This document shows, piece after piece, positions 23,932 through 35,463 of a DNA stretch of 64,000 bases. This stretch comes from Porpolomopsis calyptriformis. Taxonomy: Eukaryota; Basidiomycota; Agaricomycetes; Agaricales; Hygrophoraceae. The notes below the pieces were generated by a model. It was not told the origin of the DNA and did not search any database. It was given only the letters and a program-made list of their open reading frames with translations. The position numbers were made by a program, and so were the translations under genes. Position 1 is the stretch's first letter; every line of letters starts with the position of its first letter. Location of the stretch: positions 124,001-188,000 of the forward strand of contig OX621172.1 of NCBI GenBank assembly GCA_951640195.1. The letters run 5' to 3'.

Positions 23932-24950
23932 ATGTTGTCTTCATCCACAACCATCCAACAGACCACTGTCCATCATGGAGATGGGCCAGCTCCTGTAGTT
24001 GTCACCCAGGGACCTGATCCTCATGAAGAGACACAAGTAAGTAATTTGTAACTTCGCATTTGGTCACAGAACATACTAATTTATTGCTTATCACTCTTAG
24101 GCCACTCGATCTGACAGCGAGATGGAAGACATTGAGATGGATGATCCCGTGATCAATGCGCGGAGGTTGGACATGAAAGCCCGTGAAGCGCTATTAGGGT
24201 ACACAATGCTAGATATGTTTGCCACTAACCAGACCCTCATATTTGGGACGTGGAACTCCTGGCCATTGAAATCTGCTGAGGTTAAGAAGCTGAAGGCATT
24301 GATGGAGACCCATGGAATCTGATGACAAGACTCGCAGAATTTCTTGATATTGATAATCAGTCCAGAAGATGTCGAGTCCAAGTTGTCGATGGATCCAAAC
24401 GCAGACCTAGATCTATTTCGATCAAAGCCTGTCAATGGAGCCCGCAAGCTTCTTATGGCTACGGGTCAACATCACTTTCACGCCATTAGCATGCTCCAAG
24501 ATAAAACAAATGCTACGATTCAATCCCTACTAAAGCTGAAAAACAAGAAGAAAGACTGCTTGCAGTTGGACAAGGAGGACTAAGCCAATTTCAACAAGAG
24601 GCTTGCGGGGTTGCAAGCAAAGGCACACAATATCAGCTTGTGGGGGGTGGTAGTATACGACAGCAGTAAGTCGATTCATATATTATGACTCTGAGATAAT
24701 ATACATGCTAACAGAATTGATAGACAAAGTCTGAGAGAATGACGAGGAAGTGGCAAGACATCTGTCAGAGAATCGCATTCTGTATGATTATCAGAAGACC
24801 GAAGAGGAGGGACTCACTGAACAACTTAACTGATTGCCGCTCGACAACGAGGATGATTTCATAAAGCAGCTTGATGTTCTGTGGGCCGACTTCAAGTCTC
24901 GGAACAGCCATCTAGCTATTTTATCAGCTTACCAGGGTGCTAAGTAACTT
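23932..24950 (+). pseudogene. Truncated paralogue of the 35.7-47.2 kb gene
   Basis: Exon 1 is 23932-24036 (MLSSSTTIQQ..), exon 2 24101-24665, exon 3 from 24715. Introns are 24037-24100 (GTAAGT..CTTAG) and 24666-24714 (GTAAGT..AACAG). Segments ALLGYTMLDMFA, FGTWNSWPLK, VKKLKALMETH, LSMDPNA, KNKKKDCLQLD, WGVVVYDSSK and HLSENRILYDYQKTEEEGL align with the gene starting at 47230, roughly half the residues being identical. The second intron sits at the same phase and position. In-frame stops occur, including a TGA right after METHGI that has a counterpart in the other copy. Homology ends near 24950, before a tetranucleotide-rich satellite. The function of the family is unknown; it looks helical with coiled coils. 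Confidence 0.7.
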
Positions 24951-25117
24951 TAGATCAAAAGTGCTACTCACAGAGTGTGCTATTGGATAGCCCTCACTCT
25001 CCCAATCACCAAGAGGATTTTCTTTTCACTTGGAACTTCCTGGTTGCCACACTAGGGGGTTTTTTGTCTTTTCAGAGTACCACATTAGAGGGGGTACAAG
25101 GAGCAAGCAGCTGAATC

Positions 25118-25505
25118 ACATATTTTTGCAAGTTAGGGGGGGGGGTTAAAAAGATAGTAAGCAAGTGAGAAGTGAGTATATTAATAAAGCAACTGGGATA
25201 AGCAAGCAACTAAGGAAGTAAGTATCAATAACTATATAAGTAAGTGAGTAGCAATTTATAAGTAAGAAGGTGAGTAAGCAACTAACTAAGAAAGTAAGTA
25301 AGTAGGGAATTTAAGAAAGTGAGTACATAAGTAACAATATACTAAAGTAAAGTAAGTAAGTAAGTTAGTAAAGAAGTAACTAGAAAGTAACTATGTGAAG
25401 AAGTGAGTGCATGAGTAACTTATAATAACAAAGTGAGAGAGTAACTAATGATAAGAAACTAAGAAAGTAAGTAAAGTAACTAGGTAAATAAGGAAGTAAC
25501 TTCCT
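25118..25505 (-). repeat. C-tract/AAGT satellite element, copy 1
   Basis: TTTTTGCAAGTTAGG, a run of more than ten G and TTAAAAAGATAGTAAG are followed by about 350 bp of degenerate AAGTAAGT repeats. The same layout, inverted, occurs at 32690-33140, 34344-34850 and 58312-58762, and the C-tract end alone at 57786-57836. Confidence 0.85.
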
Positions 25506-25509
25506 AGCT

Positions 25510-26860
25510 AAATATGGTATTGACTAGGAGGTTTATAGGGATTACTGCATTCTTCACCATTTCTACACAAATAACTCTAATGATTGTGACAATGTTGAAG
25601 TTTTTTTGGATGTAGCTAGGCTACCAGCTTATATGGCTGAGGTATGTTGCGAGGTTGATAACACTATCTTTCTGGATGACTCCATTGTTGCACTGAGGGA
25701 GAAACTGCAAGAAGACCCTGATATTGATATTACTTCCAGGGATATAGTTGCTCATTGATTAATCTAGCAAAAAGTATTAAGGATCTGTCAAGAAATATTC
25801 TAATATAACTGATTTTGAGTAGCGATTGGTACTGTATGAATGCTCACAGCCTTGCATCTCTTCATGTGGTTTGTTAGTTCCTTCCAACTCAATATTCATT
25901 AGATGGAAGCTTTGTTTTGTAAAACTTATCACAGTATGTTCAAACCAGATTTTTCTGATAGCATGGATAGTCCGAATTACCCCTTGTTTTACAGAATAAT
26001 GAGAATCCGATCTGATCCTGGTTTGCTTATGGATGGTAAACACTTTGTCAAGTGAAATATCAGATAAGTCAACATCAGAAAGATCCAAGAGTGACTATTG
26101 CCCTCTTGAAAAAGACATTTCATCCTGCACTAATCAACTGCCCTCCTGAAATGCTACACCCACAAGCACAATGTGTTTATCCAGAGTGCAATTGCGGTGG
26201 CTTTGTAGCACCAGACTCCTATACTCCCATTAGTCTCTCCTTTCTATACTATGATATTACTTGTTGACTCTAATGGCAGCATCTGGCAAGTCCTATAGTG
26301 CTTTACCTGTGTTGCCACCCTTGGTGGCAGCATCAACCTACAGAACAGAATTTTTTTTCTCATAATCGAGGTGGACACCCTCAAGCTTTATGCAGCAGTT
26401 TCTATCTGGTACTACTTCAGGGACCCATTATCAACAAAATGACCAAAATGCTGGTACAAAATTAATTCAAAATTCTTTGGGGGATCATTAGGGCATCCAA
26501 ATGCAATCAGTTTGAGCTATAAATTGAAAAGATTAGCAGTCCCACTCTTGAGATATATCTAAAACACTCCATATATACTATTATGTAGCCCAGCTATTAT
26601 ATTGCACTCTCCTTGATATCCCACCAGCCATAGCTATAACCATTTCAAAGACTGAAGAAATTACCAAGGAAATTCAGGCTATTTCGGAAACAACAAAGCA
26701 TTTCTCAGCCCAATTGAAAGATGCCCAGAATCATATGCTACTCGTGGCCTGGGAGTTCCACACAGAATGTATTAGGCTTAATGGCCAGCTCACAATGGTC
26801 CAGGGTATACTTGCCTAGGGAAATTCATAAGCACTCATAATTATGGGGTCGACATGAACT
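25510..26860. other. Coding-like fragments and repeat pieces, no intact gene
   Basis: A plus-strand fragment near 25600-25755 reads VEVFLDVARLPAYMAEVCCEVD in a frame that soon stops. A 103-codon minus-strand frame at 25777-26088 has no known features. A helical plus-strand fragment lies at about 26640-26815 (EIQAISETTKHFSAQLKDAQ). 26390-26580 is an inverted copy of 58765-58930. The DNA transposon inserted just right of this stretch. Confidence 0.4.
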
Positions 26861-26868
26861 GCAGATAG

Positions 26869-29800
26869 TGGGGAGTGGCAACCACGGTTCCAAAATCATT
26901 CGCTTCCCACGGTCTCGCCTACGCATATTCTCCGCCAATTCCAGCTCATCGATGGCACTGAAACCGCAATCACTCTATCGGGCCATCGGACGCTCCGAAA
27001 TGACTGCGAAAGCTTCGGGCCAGTGTCTATTAGTAATAGTATTATGAAATACTTGAAATCTCCCCTACAATCAAGTACTCAAGTATGTACTCTTTTGTTG
27101 TGTCTCGCAATCGCATTGCCTAATGCTGCTAGTTTTTCGTTCTTTTTGGTGCAGCGGGACTTCATTGGTATTACAGTCTTGATCCCAGCTCAGAAATCTT
27201 CTCATCGGAACCAATTAAGCTGGGCTTCAAGCCTCGGGTTAGTCCATTCGTTTGGGCTGATTTTATTGAAGTCAAAGATGACTGTGACACCATCTAGTCA
27301 CTCGTTTTCATCGTCCCTCCTCTTCTGCCGTTCAGCATCCTTGCGGTGCCCTGCTTCCACCACAGCCCGGTCTGCCTTTGCAATTGCCTCACGATCTCTT
27401 TTTGCCCTACCACTACCATCAACCACCCAAGCCTCCCGACGATGGAACTGTTGATCCTGTGGCCTTGATGCATGCTCGTGGAGGTATATCCCTGTCTGGT
27501 TTTAGTTATACATCGATCACGCATTCCCTTGGTCTAATCCAATTGATGGCGCAACCCATGATTGAACTCGAAATGATCCAAGTGCCCCTTCGTTGGGATC
27601 ATTGGTAGTTTCCATGTGCGCGAGTGCCTTTTCTGCTGATGATAGGGATGCTATTGCACCACCAGACTCAAACTCTGCAGAGAACCGGCCCCACGTTTCT
27701 AACGCGCCTTTAAAGAAGGCAACTGTTGCTCCGCGAAGATGAGGGAGGTCTGCAGCCATACTTTGGACAACATAGAATGCCTCAGGTCACTGCCAGCTTT
27801 GCCCGTCCATAGATCCGGTTTCATACGATGCCTCAGGAGACAGTAGGAGTTCAGGATCGTCTATGATATTTTGACAGTGAGTCTGCACCTGTTTGTGCAG
27901 TGGCCCAAGGTCCAAAACATTGATATTTAGTTTCCCAGGTCCCCGAACCACTCGCATATACAGGTATGTGATGGAGAGCAGGTAAAGAACAAGAACACAG
28001 AGCTCGGTGATAGTTGGAATATCGCTCAAGGCATTCAGGACATTTTGCTCCATGTTCATAAAGGTTCTTGCCTCTTTCTTGTCACGTATGAATACTAGAA
28101 AGTTGATGTAGGTTTGGAGATGAACGATGAGAACAGCGGCGGCTTCACAGTGTGACTGATAACGCGTATTACTCATGTCTGGGAACCTGATTCTTGTTCC
28201 GAGCTTCGACTCCAGGTATATTTGGAGTGTCTTGTGTTGTCCTTTTTTATCATCTTTGTGGTTGAAGATTCCTCCAGCAAGGCTCGTTGCCTTCACAGCC
28301 CCACACTGCGAAACCTCCTCTGCTCTCTCCTGAGCAGCAGAAGGTCCAGCAGCTGCCGCTGCTGTGTTATCACGATTCATCAAGCAAATTGGACCTTCGA
28401 GGTTGTTCTCAATCCAATAACCCATCATGGCTGTGTTTCCCCCTTTCACTGAATTTATCTCTTTGTGCATGCAGCACCCAACCCAGATGAAGAGATTCAC
28501 TTGGCGTTTTGCCTCTGCATCCAGCTGATCATATGCTTGCTTTCTGAATCGTATGGTGACAGCACGACATGCTGCCTTATCTCGCACATCTTGCTCCTCC
28601 TTCCCAAGTGCGTCCCATCCTGCAATACCCCCAGCTGCAGCTAACTTCTCCTCATTTTCCTCCATTAACACTGAGATGAGCTCCGACGGCACAGCAGCCA
28701 GCATTGCAGCAACCCCTCGTACCTCCCAGTCACATGACAATTTCCATTCTCTCATCAAGCGGAACAGTTTCTTCTGGTCCTCGGCGTGATCTGTATTCAA
28801 ACCTGTCATCTTTGCCGTAAACTCCATCAAATTTGCAGGTTTCTCCACCCCTTGCGGACTGGCGTTGTATGTGGTATAGAGGTCGAGTAGTGAGTCCTTC
28901 CATCCTTGCAGCTGACTCTCACTGGTGTGATTGGTTGCAGATCGGATGCCTAGAAAGAATCGCGTTGGACAGGATGGTTCGGATACTGCAGTTGTCATTG
29001 AGGTGCTGGCCAACAGGTTACTTCTCATTAAGATGTAAGCACTTTCGTAATTGCGATGCTTGTGTGATGTGCCGTCACTGCTGATGGTGTAACCTGCCAA
29101 CCTGGTATTAGTTTTATCAACAAAAATAGTTTGAGGCTTACTTTTAGCTTCGAGAATATTGTGCACGACCTGAATTTTGGCCCCAACACCACCTTCGAGC
29201 ACCACCCGACCAGCAGTTCTGGAGCTGATTTTGTGTTTGAAAGGAACCTCCATGGTATCCGCCACTACCTGGAATGCTTCGCCGACTTTTGCGATGGGAA
29301 CTCCACATTTTGAAACCAACTCTCTCACTGCTGACCTGGTCTTCTCGGCATAAATCCCCTTTGGTTTAAGTTGTGCAATAGATCCCACTGCACTGGCCTT
29401 CTCTTTCACTCTCACAGCATGCTTCACAGCTGTGATGACCCTCTGAGACACCCATGCATTTCTCATGCGAAGCTTGTCCTTTGCTGCTGTGAGCACCTTG
29501 TTCTGCTGATGTGTCTTCTGGTTAAGACAACTGCGTGCCTCCTTGAGAAGATGGCTCTTGCTCGTATTCTCCTTGCTGAGTATCTGAACCCTGCTTTCCA
29601 GCTCCAAGAGCTTTGCATCCATCACAGCAAGCCTTGCATCTGCTGTGGAGAGCTTAGCCTTGGATTCTCCGAAATTCGCCTGAAGTATAGAATTGGAGCT
29701 CCTGGCTCTCTGGAGCTGACGAGAAACATTGTAGAGGGTCCCCGTAACAAATCTGTCCTTACTTAGTTTCTTTTTGACACCCAACATGATTTCAACTTTG

Positions 29801-30322
29801 GGACAGGCATTTTCTTTATTGGGGTGATTGATAGCACTAAGATTTTGCTGGGACACAGATCTTTGCAAAGAAGAGTGTTTCCGCTTAAGCATGAGATCCC
29901 AGACACGATTGTGAGTAGCAGCAAGTTTTTTAGCCGATGGTGTTTCCAGATTGGGACACAACTTTAAGGTGATTCTTCAACCATTGCTGTGGGTGGCCAC
30001 ATCCCTTGGAGGACTGTTTCAGACACCTAGGGTTATGTTATTTTGTCCTCTGAACAAAATGTTGGGAGCAGAATTTTTTTATCCACTCAAACTGGGAAAT
30101 TTTGAGGGCTAACTCCAAGACTAAGACCTTTTAAAAAAATGTGCTCCCAACAATTTTATCTAAAGAGCATTAGCTACAACTTTGCCCGCCAAAACTAGTT
30201 GCCAGGAGGGTCAGAGGAAGCCCCGCAGGCTTCGCCATTTTCTGTTTTTCATTTGGTGTGCCAGTCGGTGGCGGTGCACGAACGCTACGGAGTTCGAATT
30301 GGCAGGGCATTGCCACTCCCCA
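26869..30322 (-). mobile_element. DNA transposon of unassigned superfamily, 3454 bp
   Basis: Perfect 13-bp terminal inverted repeats TGGGGAGTGGCAA (26869-26881, and reverse complement 30310-30322) are flanked by an identical 7-bp target duplication CAGATAG (26862-26868 and 30323-30329). One large minus-strand gene with one recognisable intron fills most of the interior. A 7-bp duplication is unusual; hAT gives 8, MULE 9 and CACTA 3. The encoded protein lacks the motifs I would expect for hAT, CACTA/Plavaka, MULE, pogo or KDZ. Confidence 0.85.
27298..29961 (-). pseudogene. Putative DDE-type transposase with coiled coil; one nonsense codon
   Basis: The first 724 codons (29961-27787) are open. 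The frame continues past TGA (27787-27789) for about 77 more codons. A likely 60-bp intron (27496-27555, GTTGCG..ACCAG with ACTAAAAC) then leads to a basic tail ending KRRDDENE at 27298. Residues 75-190 form a coiled coil. VRELVSKCGVPIAKVG is at about 212-227 and the motif SSDGTSHKHRNYES at 294-307. NTDHAEDQKKLF is at 389-400, CCMHKEIN at 496-503 and NTRYQSHCEAAAV at 598-610. By analogy with metazoan transposon proteins I remember with SDGT/S-x-DRA.xxKKF/H..N motifs, D296, D391 and E606 are candidate catalytic residues (inference). C499 and H500 lie in a conserved-looking C-x-H-x3-N. The protein lies inside terminal repeats, which supports the transposase role. TGA probably arose from CGA. Confidence 0.65.
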
Positions 30323-30329
30323 CAGATAG

Positions 30330-30627
30330 TTGAGAAGGGCTGCAAACTCTCAGAGAATGGCAGATAGCTACTTGTACTGCTCTACTTTTTGTTCCCTCCT
30401 TATCTAACAATGTGCCATGCCTTAGCTTTATGTAACTATGCTTTTATTATTGATAGCAGGGTGTAGGTATTCCAAACCTGAGGTAAAAGCAGGTAGTAAA
30501 ATAGCATAGAGGGTGATTTCAGAATCACCCTTGGGTTTTGTACATATGGCACAGCCATGTGTCTGTGCACTGGCATTAATCTGGCCTGCTATCCTGGGTA
30601 AGTTGGGATTAGGTATAATTCTACATA
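30330..30627. other. Gene-free stretch
   Basis: No coding or repeat signal recognised between the DNA transposon and the R1 module. Confidence 0.5.
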
Positions 30628-30813
30628 TTATAGGTGATATCCCCCCAAGGTCAGGGTTACACTAAGGTTTTGGCAGCTTTTTAAAAATGGGTTCAAAATA
30701 GAGCAATAATTAAGAAATGAAAAAGGGTATGTATATTGACCCCAAACTAAGGAATAGAAGCAAACAAACAGGTAAAAATGAGGATAAGTAGCACATATCA
30801 AACTGGTCCAATG
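30628..30813 (-). repeat. R1 terminal module, copy 2, cut by a solo LTR
   Basis: ATTATAGGTGATATCCCC edge, TTTTTAAAAA run and AACAGGTAAAAATGAGGATA, then the left part of a hairpin ending at 30813. The missing hairpin remainder AATGTGTGCTACCTATCC follows at 31239, on the other side of the inserted LTR. Confidence 0.75.
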
Positions 30814-31237
30814 TGTTACGGACATAATTTTTCATTCCTTCTCTATGTTAGTCATTGTAGCTTAGTCAGACTGGTCTTATCTTTGCTTGGGATTCCCCAG
30901 AGATTCCCCATGATTACACTATGGGATTCCCTATAGCCTTACCTTTTTCATTTATCCAAGATAGGATACCTTTCATTTCTGACTACTTATGTTTCATCTC
31001 TTCACATACTCCACACTGTTATCATACTTATCTCTCATCTACCACATGTACTCCTCATTGTAAGACTGACTCATCTGCAGTAGCGTAGTCAGTATATAAA
31101 CTCCTAGTTAGTTGTACTCAGACCTTAAGTCTGATTTCTTGTTAGACACCCCAATAACTAGGACTTGAGACATTATTATTGTCTTGGGACAGAGCACTCC
31201 AAAGTAAAACCATCTTGACAACAACCAGTTTATAACA
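30814..31237 (+). mobile_element. Solo LTR, gypsy-2-like family, 424 bp
   Basis: Ends TGTTACGG..TTTATAACA with a perfect 5-bp duplication CAATG (30809-30813 and 31238-31242). Inside are TGACTCA (31067-31073) and TATATAAA (31093-31100), then a CTAGTTAG block. This is the same order as in the LTRs at 38383 and 44683, which also begin TGT..GGACA and end CATAACA. The insertion lies in a hairpin repeat. Confidence 0.92.
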
Positions 31238-31316
31238 CAATGTGTGCTACCTATCCTAACTATTTATCCCACCAGGTCAAGGTATCTGTGGCCCATTCTT
31301 GATCATCCAAGTCTAA

Positions 31317-31487
31317 GGTTTAGATAGCCTGTTCATCTGTACATCCTAGCCAAGGCTCAAGCCTCATCAAAGAAGGAAGTGACCATTACCTAATCAATTC
31401 ACATCTCCCCCAAACAACTAGGACTCACTTGATTGACGTATAACTCCAGTAGTTCTAGAAGTGAAGTATTTATATTTCACCTGATAG
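31317..31487 (+). repeat. Fragment of the gypsy-3 LTR
   Basis: TAGATAGCCTGTTCATCTGT to TATTTCACCTGATA matches the end of the repeat at 54478-55517 (inverted) and 60281-60650 (same orientation). Truncated on its left side. Confidence 0.8.
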
Positions 31488-32240
31488 AGGGCAGAGCAGC
31501 TCTTAGCAGCTGTCTCCTCTCTTGCTGATTCCTTCTCCACCCACCACAACTACCTCCCTGTGTGGTCTCAACCTCAGTCTGAGCCTCCTGTTTCCACCTC
31601 AATTGATCCATCTTTAGTCTCTGCCCCTTCCACTAGCTCTGCCCCTCCCCTTCTCCCCCTTTCTAATCTCTCAATTCCCAAGTCCCCCTCTATCACTCCC
31701 CCTCCCCCTCTTAACCTTTCCCACCATTCTCAGTCTCTTGGGGATGTATAATTTTTATGTGTACTTCATTTCAGTTTTACTTTACACATTTTTTCTATAT
31801 TCTGTATATTCTCTTTTTAATCAAATATCCCATTTCATTTGCTTGGAATATTCTTCAAGTTATTAATTTATGCATTTGTCCTAAGTATTCACTTTTGATT
31901 CACTCATTCCCTTTGCTACACAATACAACATGTCCAATCTCTGAATAACTTATTGAGTGAATGTGAGTAAATAATATGGCTAAGTACAATGTTCAAATCA
32001 CATACTGAAAATGAAAGCATACAACCAGGTGAAAATGAGGATAGGTAGCACACATCAGACTGGTCTGATGTATGCTACCTATCCTCATTTTCATTATTGT
32101 CCCTGTTATTGACTTTATCTTTCAGTTGGTAGTCAATATACCCATCCTTTTTCATTTCTTGATTATTGCTCTATTTCAAGCCCCTTTTTAAAATGCTGCC
32201 AAAACCCTAGTGTAACCCTGACCTTGGGGGGATATCACCT
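31488..32240 (+). pseudogene. 3' fragment of the Zn2Cys6-type gene plus R1 module
   Basis: Starts abruptly at GAGCAGCTCTTAGCAGC, which corresponds to the EQLLAAVSS segment of 55906-57033. It continues through the Ser/Pro-rich tail (stop near 31750), the downstream AT-rich segment, one hairpin (32047) and the R1 end GGGGGGATATCACC. The N-terminal exon and Cys cluster are missing. Confidence 0.75.
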
Positions 32241-32359
32241 TTAATGCCTGCATATTGGTTGGCATTAATTAATGATTCTTGTGGAACCAATCCAACATAA
32301 GGGAGCCCTTCATATGTCACTAGATTATGGCAATCAAGTCGCCATCTTTTCATTCTTTT

Positions 32360-32677
32360 CTATTGCTGCTTTGCTTTCTCTAAGGCTCCAGCCAGTCGTT
32401 TCTTGGAGGATTGATAGGACCATTTGTGATTAGCAAGTGCACTAGCTTGAAGGAACACCCACCTGCATATACATAACAAGGAGTTGTCTATACAGGCAAG
32501 TTCAAACTTGGAGTGGAGATAACCAAGAGGAAGTGTAGCAACCAGGAATGAGAAAGTGTGAAGTTGATGGACATCTTTTGATGGATCCAGGTTAAACTTT
32601 GATGTGACATCTTTCCAAGAGGCATTGGAGAATGAGGGGGTTGCAGCCTTACACTTTTTGAGTTCTTTAAGTATCAA
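32360..32677 (-). CDS. 105-codon open frame, unknown
   Basis: Encodes a basic, helical sequence (ILKELKKCKAATPSFSNASWKDV.., ending RLAGALEKAKQQ). No family recognised. It lies between repeat modules and may be a fragment of a larger gene removed by satellite insertion. Low confidence that it is a gene. Confidence 0.25.
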   Translation of the reverse strand: MILKELKKCKAATPSFSNASWKDVTSKFNLDPSKDVHQLHTFSFLVATLPLGYLHSKFELACIDNSLLCICRWVFLQASALANHKWSYQSSKKRLAGALEKAKQQ

Positions 32678-32689
32678 ACCAGCTTAACA

Positions 32690-33140
32690 TACCAGATCCA
32701 AAATAACTGCAACTTATAATTAATCTAAAGAAGGTGGATGCTATTAGGAAGTTACTTCCTTATTTACCTAGTTATTTTACTTACTTCCTTAGTTTCTTAT
32801 TATTAGTTACTCCCTCACTTTGTTATTATAAGTTACTCATGCACTTACTTCTTTACTTAGTTACTTTCTAGTTACTTCTTTACTAACTTACTTACTTTAC
32901 TTTAGTATACTGTTACTTACTTACTCACTTTCTTAAATTCCTTACTTACTTACTTTCTTAGTTAGTTGCTCACTCACTTCCTTACTTATAAATTGCTACT
33001 CACTGATATAGTTATTGCTACTCACTTTCTTAGTTGCTTGCTCATCTCAGTTACTTTATCAATATACTTACTTCTCACTTGCTTACTATCTTTTTAACCC
33101 CCCCCCCCCTCCCCCCAACTTGCAAAAATATTACACTAGT
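32690..33140 (+). repeat. C-tract/AAGT satellite element, copy 2
   Basis: GTCCAAAATAACTGCAACT-like start, about 330 bp of degenerate CTTACTTACTT repeats, TACTATCTTTTTAAC, a run of C and AACTTGCAAAAATATTACA. Nearly the same as copy 3 (34344-34850), including the start. 33140-33605 after it shows no gene. Confidence 0.85.
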
Positions 33141-33607
33141 TACACATTGCAGGATGTTACAAGTGGTTATCTGGGATATAAACCTAGGACCATAATCAAT
33201 TCACTGCAAGGGACATCGACAGTCAAGAGTAGAGAGAGCTTGAACTTCCCAATGGAGCATGTAGTCTCACTGCTTGCCTCTCCTGTCATGCATCTTCCAG
33301 TGTCTGGCAGAATGTAGAAGTGAAAGTTGAGGCTCGGAATTTACAAGGATACAGCAGTCATAAGTCATGATAATTAACAGGATACAAGATTTGACAATGC
33401 CACTCCTTTCCTTCAGCAACCTTCCCCAACTGGTTGGGAATTAGCTGGGACTCCAATGTCTTTGATGAATGACCACTAGCCATAGACATTTGTATAGCTA
33501 CTTTTATAAATGCTTTGCCTTTGTCTCATTCATGAATCCAATGTGATAATAGTACCCAAGGCTTCAATGCATGATTCATGTTTATCCCCACATCAGCTTG
33601 GATAGTC

Positions 33608-34339
33608 AAGGGTATCTCCTCTCTTGCTGATTCCTTCTCCACTCACCACAACTGCCTCCCCTTGTAGTCTCAGTCTCAGTCTGACCCTCCTGTTTCCACC
33701 TCCATTAATCCATCTTTAGTCTCTGCCCCTTCTACTAGCTCTGCCCCTCCCCTTCTCCCCCTTTCCTTTGCTCCTCCTCCCCTTTCCCCCCTTTCCAATC
33801 TCTCAATTCCCAAGTCCCCCTCTATCACACCCCCTCCCCCTCTTAACCTTTCCCACCATTCTCAGTCTCTTGGGGATGTATAATTCTTATATGTACTTTA
33901 TTTCAGTTTTACTTTATATGTTTTTTCTATATTCTGTATATTCAATTTTTAATCAACTATCCCATTTCATTTGCTTGGAATATTCTTCAAGTTATTAATT
34001 TGTACATTTGTCCTAAGTATTCACTCTTGATTCATTTATTCCCTTTGCTACACAATACAACATGTCCAATGTCTGAACAACTTATTGAGTAAATGTGAGT
34101 AAAGAATATAGCTAAGTACAGTGTTCAAACCACATACTAAAAATGAAAGTATACAACCAGGTGAAAATTAGGCCTGTTATTTTTCATTATTATCCCTGTT
34201 ATTAACTTTATTTTTCAGTTAGTAGTCAATATACCTATCCTTTTTCATTTCTTAGTTATTACTCTATTTTGAGCCCCTTTTAAAAATGCTGCCAAAACCC
34301 TAGTATAACCCTGACCTTGGGGGGGATATTGCCTATAAT
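33608..34339 (+). pseudogene. 3' fragment of the Zn2Cys6-type gene plus R1 module (second)
   Basis: Begins CTCTTGCTGATTCCTTCTCC and is close to 31520-32240 throughout: Ser/Pro-rich tail ending near 33882, then the R1 end GGGGGGGATATTGCC. The hairpin present at 32047 is deleted in this copy. Confidence 0.7.
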
Positions 34340-34343
34340 CAAA

Positions 34344-34850
34344 CTAGCTTGACATACCAGGTCCAAAATAACTGCAACTCATAATAATAATAATTAATCC
34401 AAAGAAGGTGGGTACCATTAGGGAGTTACTTCCTTATTTACCTAGTTACTTTACTTACTTCTTTACTTACTTCTTTACTTACTTCTTTACTTACTTCCTT
34501 AGTTTCTTATTATTAGTTACTCCCTCACTTTGTTATTATAAGTTACTCATGCACTTACTTCTTCACCTAGTTACTTTCTAGTTACTTCTTTACTAACTTA
34601 CTTACTTTACTTTAGTATATTATTAGTTACTTACTTACTTTCTTAAATTCCTTACTTACTTACTTTCTTAGTTAGTTGCTCACTCACTTCCTTACTTATA
34701 AATTGCTACTCACTTACTTATATAGTTATTACTACTCACTTCCTTAGTTGCTTGCTTATCCCAGTTACTTTATTAATATACTCACTTCTCACTTGCTTAC
34801 TATCTGTTTAACCCCCCCTCTCCCCCCAACTTGCAAAAATATTACATTAG
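34344..34850 (+). repeat. C-tract/AAGT satellite element, copy 3
   Basis: Immediately follows the R1 end, as does copy 2 at some distance. Same internal order. Its right end (AACTTGCAAAAATATTACATTA) abuts and truncates coding-like sequence at 34855. Confidence 0.85.
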
Positions 34851-34854
34851 GATT

Positions 34855-35463
34855 GCAGAGGTTGAGAGTGAGAGTGTAATTATGGTCAATGGTGATATTG
34901 GGGATGCAGGCATTAAGACCCATTCCTTTGGGAACAACAAGGAGATAGTCGAGAAAGTGATGGGAGGTATCCCAGATGAGGTTTGGGTCATCATGACACA
35001 ATGAGGATTCAGTATCGACGTTGACATGAGTCCAGCGAAAGAGCAATTGGAGGGCCACATTGGTATGAGAACGTTCATACTGGGTTTTCAAAGTACTTAG
35101 CTTGAGTGAATGGACAGGTATTGTATTGAAGGTTTTCAACACATCCCCATCCCTCACCACAGCAGAAAACAGGGCATGCATGATATCTTCCTGTAGAAGA
35201 GGGTCTTCAGTGATAATGTCATCTGGAACATTCTCAAGCAGAAACTGATTGTGAGGTTCAGAGGGAGTGTTATCAGTGGACTGGGCAGGTTGAGGTCTAA
35301 AACACAATGAAGCATGAAGCCATATGGAGGAGGTGAGATGCCTCACCTGAGATGCGTGAAGAAATTGGGCTGCGAGGAAGTTAATGGAAGTGCTAATGAT
35401 GAACTGGATGAAGACATGATAAGTATGGTGATGGAAAAGATAACTGGAAAGGTGCATACACAA
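34855..35463 (-). pseudogene. Coding remnant of unknown family, 3'-truncated by a satellite
   Basis: About 200 open codons on the minus strand, with segments such as PQPAQSTDNTPSEPHNQFLL, DIMHALFSAVVRDGDVLKT and WDTSHHFLDYLLVVPKGMG. The first 45 residues (hydrophobic, His-rich) may be intronic. It lies 220 bp downstream of the end of the multi-exon gene and could belong to it or be a separate gene. No family recognised. Confidence 0.4.

Noticed and set aside
26869..30322. KDZ, Plavaka/CACTA or hAT assignment for the DNA transposon
   Set aside because: No CXC/MULE zinc finger, no CACTA termini or 3-bp duplication, no hAT C-terminal dimerisation block, and duplication length is 7.
30814..31237. 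Hairpin remnant 31239-31256 as an independent repeat copy
   Set aside because: Joined to 30790-30813 it restores one hairpin; it is the other half of an interrupted copy.
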